Source: CAYLPJ01 sp964385465
Lineage (GTDB): Bacteria > Planctomycetota > Phycisphaerae > SM23-33
DNA length: 64,000 bases
NCBI GenBank assembly: GCA_964385465.1
Contig: CAYLPJ010000002.1
Span: 124,001 to 188,000 of the forward strand
Direction: 5' to 3'
Shown: piece after piece, positions 17,274 through 24,045 of the stretch
How positions within the stretch are numbered: position 1 is the stretch's first letter
Layout of the letters: every line of letters starts with the position of its first letter
Translations under genes and position numbers: made by a program
Notes under the pieces: model-generated
What the model saw: the letters and a program-made list of their open reading frames with translations, nothing else
What the model was told of the DNA's origin: nothing
Databases searched by the model: none

Positions 17274-17303
17274 TTGACAACCCACCCGGCAGCGACCGAT
17301 AAT
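17274..17303 (+). promoter_or_regulatory. Promoter for the HEAT/pseudopilin cassettes
   Basis: TTGACA (17274-17279) and GATAAT (17298-17303) separated by 18 bp. The leader to the first start codon is about 125 nt and contains two short hairpins (GGCA...TGCC near 17311 and ACCCGGcaCCGGGT near 17352). Confidence 0.65.
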
Positions 17304-17434
17304 GGAGAGAGGCAGGGGTCTGCCCTTGTCGCGTACAGGTAGACACAGATGCACCCGGCACCGGGTTCTCACGGGCCGGCAACGGATAGACGCCATGGCG
17401 TACACGTCCAGGACGATCGAGCGGAGGCACACGC

Positions 17435-18073
17435 ATGGGTAACGGCAAACGCCTGATCGTGCTCAGCGGCGTGGCCGTCGCACTGGCGGTCGCCTACGTC
17501 GTCGTCCACGGGCTTCCCGGCACGGGCGTCGACGGCGTGGTCGACCTGGCGCCCCAGGCCCCCCCGCCCCCGGGCAACGGCGACGACGGCGGCGGGGAAG
17601 CCGCCGACTCGCCCGAGCCGGCCGCCGTGTCGCCGAGCTACCGGCAGATCGCCTCGATCGTCCGCTCGCCCGAGCCGCGTCATCTGCCCGAGTTGACGCG
17701 CGCGGCCCGCAGTCCGGAGCGGAAGGTCCGCGAGCAGGCCGTCGTGGGCATGGGCCGGCTGGGCAAGAAGGCCGACCCGGAAGTCCTCGTCGAGAAGCTC
17801 GCTGAGGACAAGGCACCGGAGGTCCGCAGCGCCGCGGCCACGGCGCTGGGGCGGATCGAGAGTTGGGAGGCCGGACCGAAGCTCATCGAGGCCCTGCGCG
17901 ACCCCGATCCCCGGGTTCGGGCCCAGGCGGGTGTCGCGCTCAAGCGTATCATGGGGGTGGACTTCGGCTACCGCGCCAACGACCCGAAGCGGGAAGAGGC
18001 CATCCGTCGGATCGAGCACTGGTGGCCTCGTTTCCTTGCCAAGCATCGCGACTTCACTGGCGGAAAGGGATAG
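17435..18073 (+). CDS. Membrane-anchored HEAT-repeat protein, copy 1
   Basis: 212 residues, ATG with GGAGG 7 nt upstream. One N-terminal membrane segment (LIVLSGVAVALAVAYVVV), then a Pro/Gly/Asp-rich linker of about 40 residues, then HEAT/PBS-lyase-like repeats (REQAVVGMGRLGKKADPEVL, VRSAAATALGRIESWEAG, VRAQAGVALKRIMGV). The C-terminus FGYRANDPKREEAIRRIEHW is shared with copy 2 at 19167. HEAT repeats form a curved protein-binding surface, here facing the periplasm. It directly precedes a pseudopilin gene (3-bp gap), so it probably acts with it. Function not known. Confidence 0.75.
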   Translation: MGNGKRLIVLSGVAVALAVAYVVVHGLPGTGVDGVVDLAPQAPPPPGNGDDGGGEAADSPEPAAVSPSYRQIASIVRSPEPRHLPELTRAARSPERKVREQAVVGMGRLGKKADPEVLVEKLAEDKAPEVRSAAATALGRIESWEAGPKLIEALRDPDPRVRAQAGVALKRIMGVDFGYRANDPKREEAIRRIEHWWPRFLAKHRDFTGGKG

Positions 18074-18076
18074 ATC

Positions 18077-19150
18077 ATGCAGCGACACCGCACATCCGCT
18101 TTCACGCTCCCGGAACTGCTGGTTGTGGTGACGGTCATTGCCCTGCTGGCAGCGATGATCCTGCCATTCTTCAACCGGACGTTCGAGACGCAGCGAAAGA
18201 TCACCTGCTCCAAGAACCTCCAGAACATGGGCCAGGCCGTCGCCACCCGCGGGGCGCACGGCGCCCTGTCGGGACAGGGCGCGGCCCAGATCATGCCCAT
18301 CTCCTGGCAACAGGACCTGATGGCCCACCTCGGCGGGGACACGTCGGTGTTCATGTGCCCCTCGGACCCTCGCGAGTTGTCGGAGTCCCTGGAGGAAGGG
18401 GCGCGCGAGACACTCCAGACCATGTACATCGAGGTCTACACCGGCGGGTTCGGCAGATGGCTCTGGAACGTTCCCCTGGACGAGACCATCTCCAGCGAGT
18501 GGATCTGGCGGCTGAGCCCGGAGCAATTCGACGAATTCGTCAATACCCCCGGGCACGGGCAGAACTACGACTACACCGGCTACCAGCCGGGCGAGGACCC
18601 CTACACCTACTGGTTCGTCTTCGAGGACCAGGGCCATCACGGCGGCGGCGACAAGGACTACTGGGACGTGATGCTGAAGATCGAGACGACCGACACGTCC
18701 ATCAACATCACGCCGAAGCGCGGCGGGGCCGGCTACACCTTCAAGCTTTCCCGTGGCGAGGGCGAGAACAAGGAAGTCCTGATCGACGACGTCGAGGCAG
18801 CCGAGGGCCAGACGACCGAGATCGAGGGCATCGGCATGGGCAGCTACGGGATCAACTCGATGGTCGGCGACATCCACTCCGGCGAGACGACCCTGATGGT
18901 ACTGGACTACGTCAAGCACATCGCCCGCGGGTCGGACTTCGCCGACCGCGACGACTGGTTCGGCGACGAAGACGACGTCTTCGAGATGCAGAGCGTCGAC
19001 GGCGAGCAGATCCCCACCTTCTTCCGGCACTTCGGGCGCGTCAACGCGCTGTTCGCCAACGGGTCCGTCCAGCCTATGGGCTTCGAGGACATCCGCATCG
19101 ACCAGTCCGGGCCTCGACAGCGATACTGGAACCCCGAATCCATGCGATGA
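18077..19150 (+). CDS. Pseudopilin-like protein with H-X9-NG C-terminus, copy 1
   Basis: 357 residues, ATG preceded by AAGGG. The prepilin signal reads SAFTLPELLVVVTVIALLAAM, but the residue before Phe is Ala instead of the usual Gly, so cleavage by prepilin peptidase may be altered. The large C-terminal domain has CSKNLQNMGQ and ends with RHFGRVNALFANGSVQPMG, the planctomycete H-X9-DG signature with Asn in place of Asp. This family (DUF1559-like) is expanded in Planctomycetota. The periplasmic domain (residues 40-357) resembles copy 2 throughout (NTPGHG, FED, YWD/FWD). Paired with the upstream HEAT gene. Confidence 0.8.
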   Translation: MQRHRTSAFTLPELLVVVTVIALLAAMILPFFNRTFETQRKITCSKNLQNMGQAVATRGAHGALSGQGAAQIMPISWQQDLMAHLGGDTSVFMCPSDPRELSESLEEGARETLQTMYIEVYTGGFGRWLWNVPLDETISSEWIWRLSPEQFDEFVNTPGHGQNYDYTGYQPGEDPYTYWFVFEDQGHHGGGDKDYWDVMLKIETTDTSINITPKRGGAGYTFKLSRGEGENKEVLIDDVEAAEGQTTEIEGIGMGSYGINSMVGDIHSGETTLMVLDYVKHIARGSDFADRDDWFGDEDDVFEMQSVDGEQIPTFFRHFGRVNALFANGSVQPMGFEDIRIDQSGPRQRYWNPESMR

Positions 19151-19166
19151 GAGGGACGCCGCCGCG

Positions 19167-19811
19167 ATGCCCGAGCTGACACCCCGTCGAAGGATCGCGT
19201 TGCTGCTGGCGCTGGCAGCCCTGCTGGCCGTCGGCTGCGTGATCGTCTACGGGACGAACCTCTGGACCGGCGGCGAGGAAGCTCCCGCCGCTGCCGCCCG
19301 GGAACAACCCGCGGGAGCCCCGGAGGCCGAAGACGCGGCAGGCGGTGACGACGAGGTGAGCTACGGGCAAGCTCTCGCGCTGGCCCGCTCGCCCGATGAG
19401 ACCGACCTGCCCGCCCTCCGCCGTCACCTGGAGTCGGCCTCCTGGAAGACCCGCCACGCCGCCGTCAAGGGCATCGCACGTGTCGGCGACCCCGACGACG
19501 CCCGGAAATTGCTGGCCCGCCTCACCGACCGCAAGGAGAGGGCCGAAGTCCGCGCCGCCGCGGCCGAGGCGCTGGGGGCCCTGCGGCACATCCCCGCCGG
19601 GGAGGCCCTGATCGACGCGCTGAAGGACCCTTCCCTGCTGGTCCGCATCCGCGCCGGCGTGGCGCTGCGGCGGATCATGGGCGTGGCGTACGGCTACAAT
19701 GCCCGAGCCCCGGCCGGGGAAAGGCGGAAGAAGATCGAGCTGATCCGCACCGAGTGGGGGAAGTTCCAGCGATACATGGCCTCGCGGGGCAGAGGGAAAG
19801 GGGCGGAATGA
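19167..19811 (+). CDS. Membrane-anchored HEAT-repeat protein, copy 2
   Basis: 214 residues. Same architecture as copy 1: one N-terminal membrane segment (RIALLLALAALLAVGCVIVY), a low-complexity linker, then HEAT repeats (WKTRHAAVKGIARVGDPDDA, VRAAAAEALGALRHIPAG, VRIRAGVALRRIMGV) and the shared ending GYNARAPAGERRKKIELI. The cysteine in the membrane segment is not in a lipobox context. It overlaps the next pseudopilin by ATGA, so the two are translationally coupled. Clearly a paralogue of the gene at 17435. Confidence 0.75.
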   Translation: MPELTPRRRIALLLALAALLAVGCVIVYGTNLWTGGEEAPAAAAREQPAGAPEAEDAAGGDDEVSYGQALALARSPDETDLPALRRHLESASWKTRHAAVKGIARVGDPDDARKLLARLTDRKERAEVRAAAAEALGALRHIPAGEALIDALKDPSLLVRIRAGVALRRIMGVAYGYNARAPAGERRKKIELIRTEWGKFQRYMASRGRGKGAE

Positions 19812-20875
19812 TGACCACTCGACGCGGCGGGTTCACCTTGCCGGAACTGCTGGTCGTCATGGCCGTGATCGGGCTGCTGGTGGCGATGCTGCTGCCGTTC
19901 CTCAACGGCGTGTTCGCCCTTCAGCGGCGATCGGCCTGTCAGGCGAACCTCAGCCGCATCGGCCAGGCCTTCGCCTCCCACCTGACCAAGCGGCGCTTCG
20001 CCGGGCACGAAGGCGCGGGCGTCGCCGTGGGCGACTGGCAGCACCAGTTGCTGACGACCCTCTCCGGCCAGGCCGAGGCCATGCTCTGCCCCGAGGACAT
20101 GCTCGGCGGGGAGCACTCCGGCCTCGGGGAGCGGGCCAAGCTCGACCAGTACTACCTGGACATCTACCCCGGGGGGAACTTCGCCGGCTCGGTCTGCCTG
20201 GACGAGGACGAGTCCAACGAGTTCGTCTGGAAGCTCTCCGGAACGCAGTTCGAGGAGTTGGCCAACACGCCCGGGCACGGCAAGGGAAGCAACCCGTACA
20301 TCCACCCCGGCTACGTGCCGGACGACAACCCCAACGTATACTACTGGTCGTTCGAGGACATGGCCTGGGCGGGCAGCCCCGACCGCGACTTCTGGGACCT
20401 GATGTTCCGCGTCGAGACCACCGGCCTGGACATCGCCCTCACCGTCGTCCACGGGCAGACCGGCTATCAGCACCACCTGTACCTCGGCCCGCCCAGCGAT
20501 CCCGATCGCATCCGACTGATCGAGAACTGCAAGCAGCACGTCGGCGAGACCATCACCGTGGAGGGCCAGGCCGCCAGCAGCTATGGCATGAACACCGTGG
20601 TCAACCGGCTCACCCCCGCCAGCGACCGCATCCTCGTGCTGGACTACCAACTCATGACGGCGGCGTGCTCGCCCTACGATGAGACCGGCGACCACGAAGA
20701 GCAGCTCGTCGAACAGTGGCAGCCGGACCCGAACGACCCCTCGGCTCCCCTGCCGTTCGCCCGCCACATGGGCAAGTGCAACGTGCTGTTCTGCGACGGC
20801 TCGGCCCGCCCCATGACCACCGACGCCATCCACCCCGACGACCTCGACAACTGCCGCCGTTACTGGAACCCGTAG
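19808..20875 (+). CDS. Pseudopilin-like protein with H-X9-DG C-terminus, copy 2
   Basis: 355 residues. Prepilin signal GGFTLPELLVVMAVIGLLVA has the standard Gly before Phe. The C-terminus ARHMGKCNVLFCDGSARPM is a canonical H-X9-DG motif. Central region shares NTPGHG, FED, FWDLMFRVET and NTVVNRL/SSYGMN elements with copy 1. Probable minor pseudopilin assembled or cleaved by the general pseudopilus machinery; whether it is processed with the pilus cluster at 30-48 kb is an inference. It ends 45 bp from the convergent methyltransferase gene. Confidence 0.82.
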   Translation: MMTTRRGGFTLPELLVVMAVIGLLVAMLLPFLNGVFALQRRSACQANLSRIGQAFASHLTKRRFAGHEGAGVAVGDWQHQLLTTLSGQAEAMLCPEDMLGGEHSGLGERAKLDQYYLDIYPGGNFAGSVCLDEDESNEFVWKLSGTQFEELANTPGHGKGSNPYIHPGYVPDDNPNVYYWSFEDMAWAGSPDRDFWDLMFRVETTGLDIALTVVHGQTGYQHHLYLGPPSDPDRIRLIENCKQHVGETITVEGQAASSYGMNTVVNRLTPASDRILVLDYQLMTAACSPYDETGDHEEQLVEQWQPDPNDPSAPLPFARHMGKCNVLFCDGSARPMTTDAIHPDDLDNCRRYWNP

Positions 20876-20920
20876 CAGCCCGCTTCGCAACGGCCGGCCG
20901 GGCCGACCCGCCTCCGGCCG

Positions 20921-21931
20921 CTACCGCGGCGTCTTCCGCGCGGCGATCACCGCGTTCATGCCCTCGTGCTCGTGGACCAGCTCGGGGTCGGCGAAGCCGA
21001 CGGCAGCGAGGTCTTCGGCCAGCTCGGCGAACGTGAACGTACCCCCGCCGGGAGTGTTGGCCAGCATGTTCACCGCGAACATCGCACCGTAGGCGGGCCT
21101 GGTGCGGTCGGGGCCCATGACCACGTCGCGGATCATCACGCGCCCGCCGTCGGCGAGGGCAGCATGAACCTTGGCCAGCAATTCGCGGTTCTGGCGGCGG
21201 GAATTCATGTGCACGATCGCGCTGACCCACGCCAGGTCCGCCCCGGAAGGCAGGGCGTCGTCCTCGTAGAAGCTCCCCCCCACCAGGCGCACCCGGTCGG
21301 CCAGGCCGGCGCGGGTGATGTGCTCCCGGGCGATCGGCAGGACCGGCGGGCGGTCGTACAGCGTGGCCCGGGAGCTGCCGCCGGCGGCGCGCAGGAAAGC
21401 GATCGTCCACGTCCCCGGCCCGCCGCCCACGTCCAGCAGGTGCGTGAACTCCGGCGGGCCCAGCGCGGCGACCAGGCCGGGCGCCTCGCGACGGCTGACG
21501 TCGTTCATCGCCTCGATGAAGGACGCCAGGTCGCCCTCCTCGCCCCGGATGCCGGGTTCGCGCTCGGCCGGGGCGCCGCTGCGGACCACCTCCGCCAGCC
21601 GCGACCAGCTCCGCAGGCAGTTGGCGTGGTGGCGAACCATGGCCAACACGCTGTCGCCCCCCTGCGCGGTCAGCACGTTCGGCACGCCGGGCGCATTGGC
21701 ATACGAACCGTCGGCGGACTTGGTCAGCAGCCCCGCCGCGACCAGCGCGTCGGCGAGGATGCGCGTCGCCCGCCGGTCTCCGCCGATTTCGTCGGCCAGC
21801 GCCTCGGCCGACATCTCCCCCTCGGCCAGGGCGCCGAACACGTCCAGCTCGGCTGCTGCCATCAGGACGCACGGGTACCGGAATCCCCCGCTGGTCTCCA
21901 ACACGCGATCCACGGTCCATCTCTCCGGCAT
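20921..21931 (-). CDS. SAM-dependent O-methyltransferase (acetylserotonin/hydroxyneurosporene type)
   Basis: 336 residues with the ATG of MPERWTVDRV, which has GGGAG 8 nt upstream; an ATG 6 nt earlier is too close to it. N-terminal winged-helix dimerisation region (ELDVFGALAEGEMSAEALAD, ATRILADALVAAGLL) is followed by a Rossmann methyltransferase: HLLDVGGGPGTWTIA (SAM motif I), DRPPVLPIAREHI, then HMNSRRQNRELLAKVHAALADGG (motif with catalytic-type His). The fold matches O-methyltransferase family 2, which methylates small phenolic or hydroxylated substrates. The substrate is unknown; no biosynthetic neighbours identify it. Divergent from the cimA leader. Confidence 0.8.
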   Translation of the reverse strand: MPERWTVDRVLETSGGFRYPCVLMAAAELDVFGALAEGEMSAEALADEIGGDRRATRILADALVAAGLLTKSADGSYANAPGVPNVLTAQGGDSVLAMVRHHANCLRSWSRLAEVVRSGAPAEREPGIRGEEGDLASFIEAMNDVSRREAPGLVAALGPPEFTHLLDVGGGPGTWTIAFLRAAGGSSRATLYDRPPVLPIAREHITRAGLADRVRLVGGSFYEDDALPSGADLAWVSAIVHMNSRRQNRELLAKVHAALADGGRVMIRDVVMGPDRTRPAYGAMFAVNMLANTPGGGTFTFAELAEDLAAVGFADPELVHEHEGMNAVIAARKTPR

Positions 21932-22001
21932 GTACATATCTCCCTTGGCCTGCTCGCGACGATACATCGTACGTCCCTCGGCCGGACGAAGCGCTTCTTC
22001 A

Positions 22002-22029
22002 TTGACGCTGCCGCCTCGGCCGATATACT
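22002..22029 (+). promoter_or_regulatory. Promoter of the cimA leader
   Basis: TTGACG (22002-22007) and TATACT (22024-22029), 16-bp spacer. A start near 22036 would give a leader of about 275 nt before cimA containing a short reading frame and an intrinsic terminator. Confidence 0.7.
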
Positions 22030-22076
22030 ACCTGCATTGTCAAGGTTGCCCAGAGGGCACACAGCAGGAGTGACCG

Positions 22077-22184
22077 ATGCGAACGAAGACGGCGTGGCCG
22101 TCTGATCTGACCGGCCCCGGGCGGGGCGTGGTCGGCGTTCGCGACGGCATGATCCTGGGCGTAGGTCTCCCCTGTGTGCCTTAG
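22077..22184 (+). CDS. Putative branched-chain amino acid leader peptide (35 aa)
   Basis: ATG with AGGAG 6 nt upstream; 35 codons, stop TAG at 22182-22184. The second half is rich in branched-chain residues: eight of the last 18 codons are Val, Ile or Leu (GVVGVRDG, then MILGVGLPCVP), immediately before the antiterminator strand. A ribosome stalled on these codons would leave 22179-22187 free to form the antiterminator; a ribosome at the stop codon would mask it. The stop codon position and control codons fit a leader peptide, not a functional protein. Confidence 0.5.
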   Translation: MRTKTAWPSDLTGPGRGVVGVRDGMILGVGLPCVP

Positions 22185-22215
22185 GGCGTCCGTTCGATCT
22201 TCCTGCAAAGCGAAG

Positions 22216-22249
22216 GCCCTGAGGCGGTGAGCGTCTCCAGGGCTTTTTT
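22216..22249 (+). terminator. Intrinsic terminator inside the cimA leader
   Basis: GCCCTGAG (22216-22223) pairs with CTCCAGGGC (22235-22243, one bulged C), followed by six Ts at 22244-22249. It lies 63 bp upstream of the cimA start codon and after the leader reading frame, so it would terminate before cimA unless relieved. Confidence 0.75.
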
Positions 22250-22311
22250 CATGGTCATTCACGGCCCATCCGGCCGCCGCGGGGCCGCGGGGCCGATACA
22301 CGGTGAAACCG

Positions 22312-23928
22312 ATGACACGCGACAACGACCGGGTCGAGATCTACGACACCACGCTGCGGGACGGCACGCAGGGGCTGGGCGTGAGCCTGTCCGTGCAGGA
22401 CAAGCTCCAGATCGCCCGGGTCCTGGACGCCCTCGGCGTGGACTATATCGAGGGCGGCTATCCGCTGAGCAATCCCAAGGACGCCGAGTTCTTCGCCGCC
22501 CTGGCCGACGAGCAGTTTCGCCATGCCCGCGTCGCGGCGTTCGGCATGACGCGGCGCCGAGGCAACGCCGCCGAGGATGACGAGGGCATGCGGGCCCTGC
22601 TGGCCAGCAACGCGCCGGCGGTCACCATCGTCGGCAAGAGTTGGGACCTGCACGTCCGCGAGGTCCTCGGCGCCACGCCCGAGCAGAATCTCGCCATGAT
22701 CGCCGATTCCGTCGGCCTCATGAACCGGCGCGGGCGGGAGACCGTCTTCGACGCCGAGCATTTCTTCGATGGCTTCAAGGCCGATGACGGCTTCGCACTG
22801 GCCGCCCTGACCGCCGCCCACGACGCCGGGGCCACCCGCCTGGTGCTCTGCGACACCAACGGCGGGGCCACCACCGACGAGGTCGCCGACATCGTCGCCC
22901 GCGTCGCCGACGCCCTGCCCGACGCCGTGCTCGGCATCCATTGCCACAACGACTGCGACCTGGCCGTGGCCAATTCCGTCGCCGCCGTGCTCCACGGGGC
23001 CCGCCACGTCCAGGGCACGATCAACGGCATCGGCGAGCGATGCGGCAACGCGGACCTCGTATCGGTGATCGGCAACCTGGCGACCAAGCACGGGCGGACC
23101 GTGCTTCGGCAAGAGACGCTCAGCCGCCTGACCGAGGCCAGCCGGTACGTCTACGAGGTCGCGAACCTGAACTTCCGTGAGAACCAGCCGTTCGTCGGCG
23201 CCGGGGCGTTCGCCCACAAGGGCGGCATGCACGTCCACGCCGTCCGGCGCGACCCGAGGACGTACGAGCACATCGACCCGGCCGTGGTGGGCAACCGCCG
23301 GAGGGTGCTCATCAGCGAGCTGGCCGGGGCGAGCAACATCGCCGCGGTCGTCCCCGAACGGTTCGGCATCGGCGACGACAAGGCCGCCCAGCGGCGGATC
23401 CTCGATGCCGTCATGCAGCGCGAGCACGAGGGCTACCAGTTCGAGGCCGCCGAGGCGAGCTTCGACGTGCTCGTCCGGCGGACGCTCGGCGGGTCGTGGT
23501 ACCGACAGCTCTGGGAGCTGGACCACTACCGCACGGTGATCTTCAAGCACGACGGTGCGGAAACCGATACCGAGGCGATCGTCAAGATCCGCATCGACGG
23601 CGAGGTCCGCCACACCGTCGCCGAGGGTGACGGACCGGTGGACTCGCTCTACACCGCCCTCCGGTCGGCCCTTCGCGGGCATTACCCGGCCGTGGACGAG
23701 CTGCACCTGGTGGATTACCGCGTCCGCGTGGTGAACACGGCCGCGGAGACTGCGGCGAAGGTCCGCGTGGCGATCGACTGGCACGACGCGGCGACGGCGG
23801 GCTACTTCGGCAGCGTGGGCGTCAGCGAGAATATCATCGAGGCGTCCTGGCTGGCGCTGGTGGACGCGATCGAGTACACCGTCCTCAACGCCGCCCCCCC
23901 CGCCGAAGACGCCGGCGGGGCTGCGTGA
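22312..23928 (+). CDS. cimA: (R)-citramalate synthase
   Basis: 538 residues, ATG with GGTGA 6 nt upstream; a GTG at 22303 is less likely. The enzyme condenses pyruvate with acetyl-CoA to (R)-citramalate, the first step of the threonine-independent isoleucine route. DTTLRDGTQG, DYIEGGYPLSNPKD, CDTNGGATTDEVAD, HCHNDCDLAVANS, and NGIGERCGNADL are the catalytic TIM-barrel signatures; GGMHVHAV carries the subdomain histidine. The C-terminal 120 residues form the regulatory LeuA-dimer-type domain, so feedback inhibition by isoleucine is expected. The YPLSNPKD form separates it from LeuA. Expression is probably controlled by the upstream attenuator. Confidence 0.92.
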   Translation: MTRDNDRVEIYDTTLRDGTQGLGVSLSVQDKLQIARVLDALGVDYIEGGYPLSNPKDAEFFAALADEQFRHARVAAFGMTRRRGNAAEDDEGMRALLASNAPAVTIVGKSWDLHVREVLGATPEQNLAMIADSVGLMNRRGRETVFDAEHFFDGFKADDGFALAALTAAHDAGATRLVLCDTNGGATTDEVADIVARVADALPDAVLGIHCHNDCDLAVANSVAAVLHGARHVQGTINGIGERCGNADLVSVIGNLATKHGRTVLRQETLSRLTEASRYVYEVANLNFRENQPFVGAGAFAHKGGMHVHAVRRDPRTYEHIDPAVVGNRRRVLISELAGASNIAAVVPERFGIGDDKAAQRRILDAVMQREHEGYQFEAAEASFDVLVRRTLGGSWYRQLWELDHYRTVIFKHDGAETDTEAIVKIRIDGEVRHTVAEGDGPVDSLYTALRSALRGHYPAVDELHLVDYRVRVVNTAAETAAKVRVAIDWHDAATAGYFGSVGVSENIIEASWLALVDAIEYTVLNAAPPAEDAGGAA

Positions 23929-24045
23929 TCCCCGGAGGTGTTCATCCGGCCGGCGGGCGGGTATGCTCGGCGGGGTGACGTGCGTGAAACGAGTTGACGT
24001 ATCCGTCCGGCACGCGACCGGGCGACCGACTGCGAGGTCCCATCG

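Larger units (their letters stand above)
22054..22249 (+). promoter_or_regulatory. Candidate attenuator leader RNA of cimA
   Basis: Three alternative pairings are visible. (1) A long-range helix, 22054-22064 with 22172-22182 (core GGCACACAG with CTGTGTGCC), extended by GGAG with CTCC and ACC with GGT. (2) An antiterminator, CCTTAGGGC (22179-22187) with GCCCTGAGG (22216-22224), nine pairs including one G-U. (3) The terminator 22216-22249. Helix 1 and the antiterminator share 22179-22182, and the antiterminator and terminator share 22216-22224, so they exclude each other. The short leader frame ends inside the antiterminator 5' arm. This layout fits translation-controlled attenuation of branched-chain amino acid genes; an aptamer-type riboswitch is the alternative. 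Confidence 0.6.

Noticed and set aside
22054..22190. Known riboswitch class (TPP, cobalamin, glycine, SAM) in the cimA leader
   Set aside because: None of their conserved core sequences can be identified; a leader-peptide attenuator fits better.
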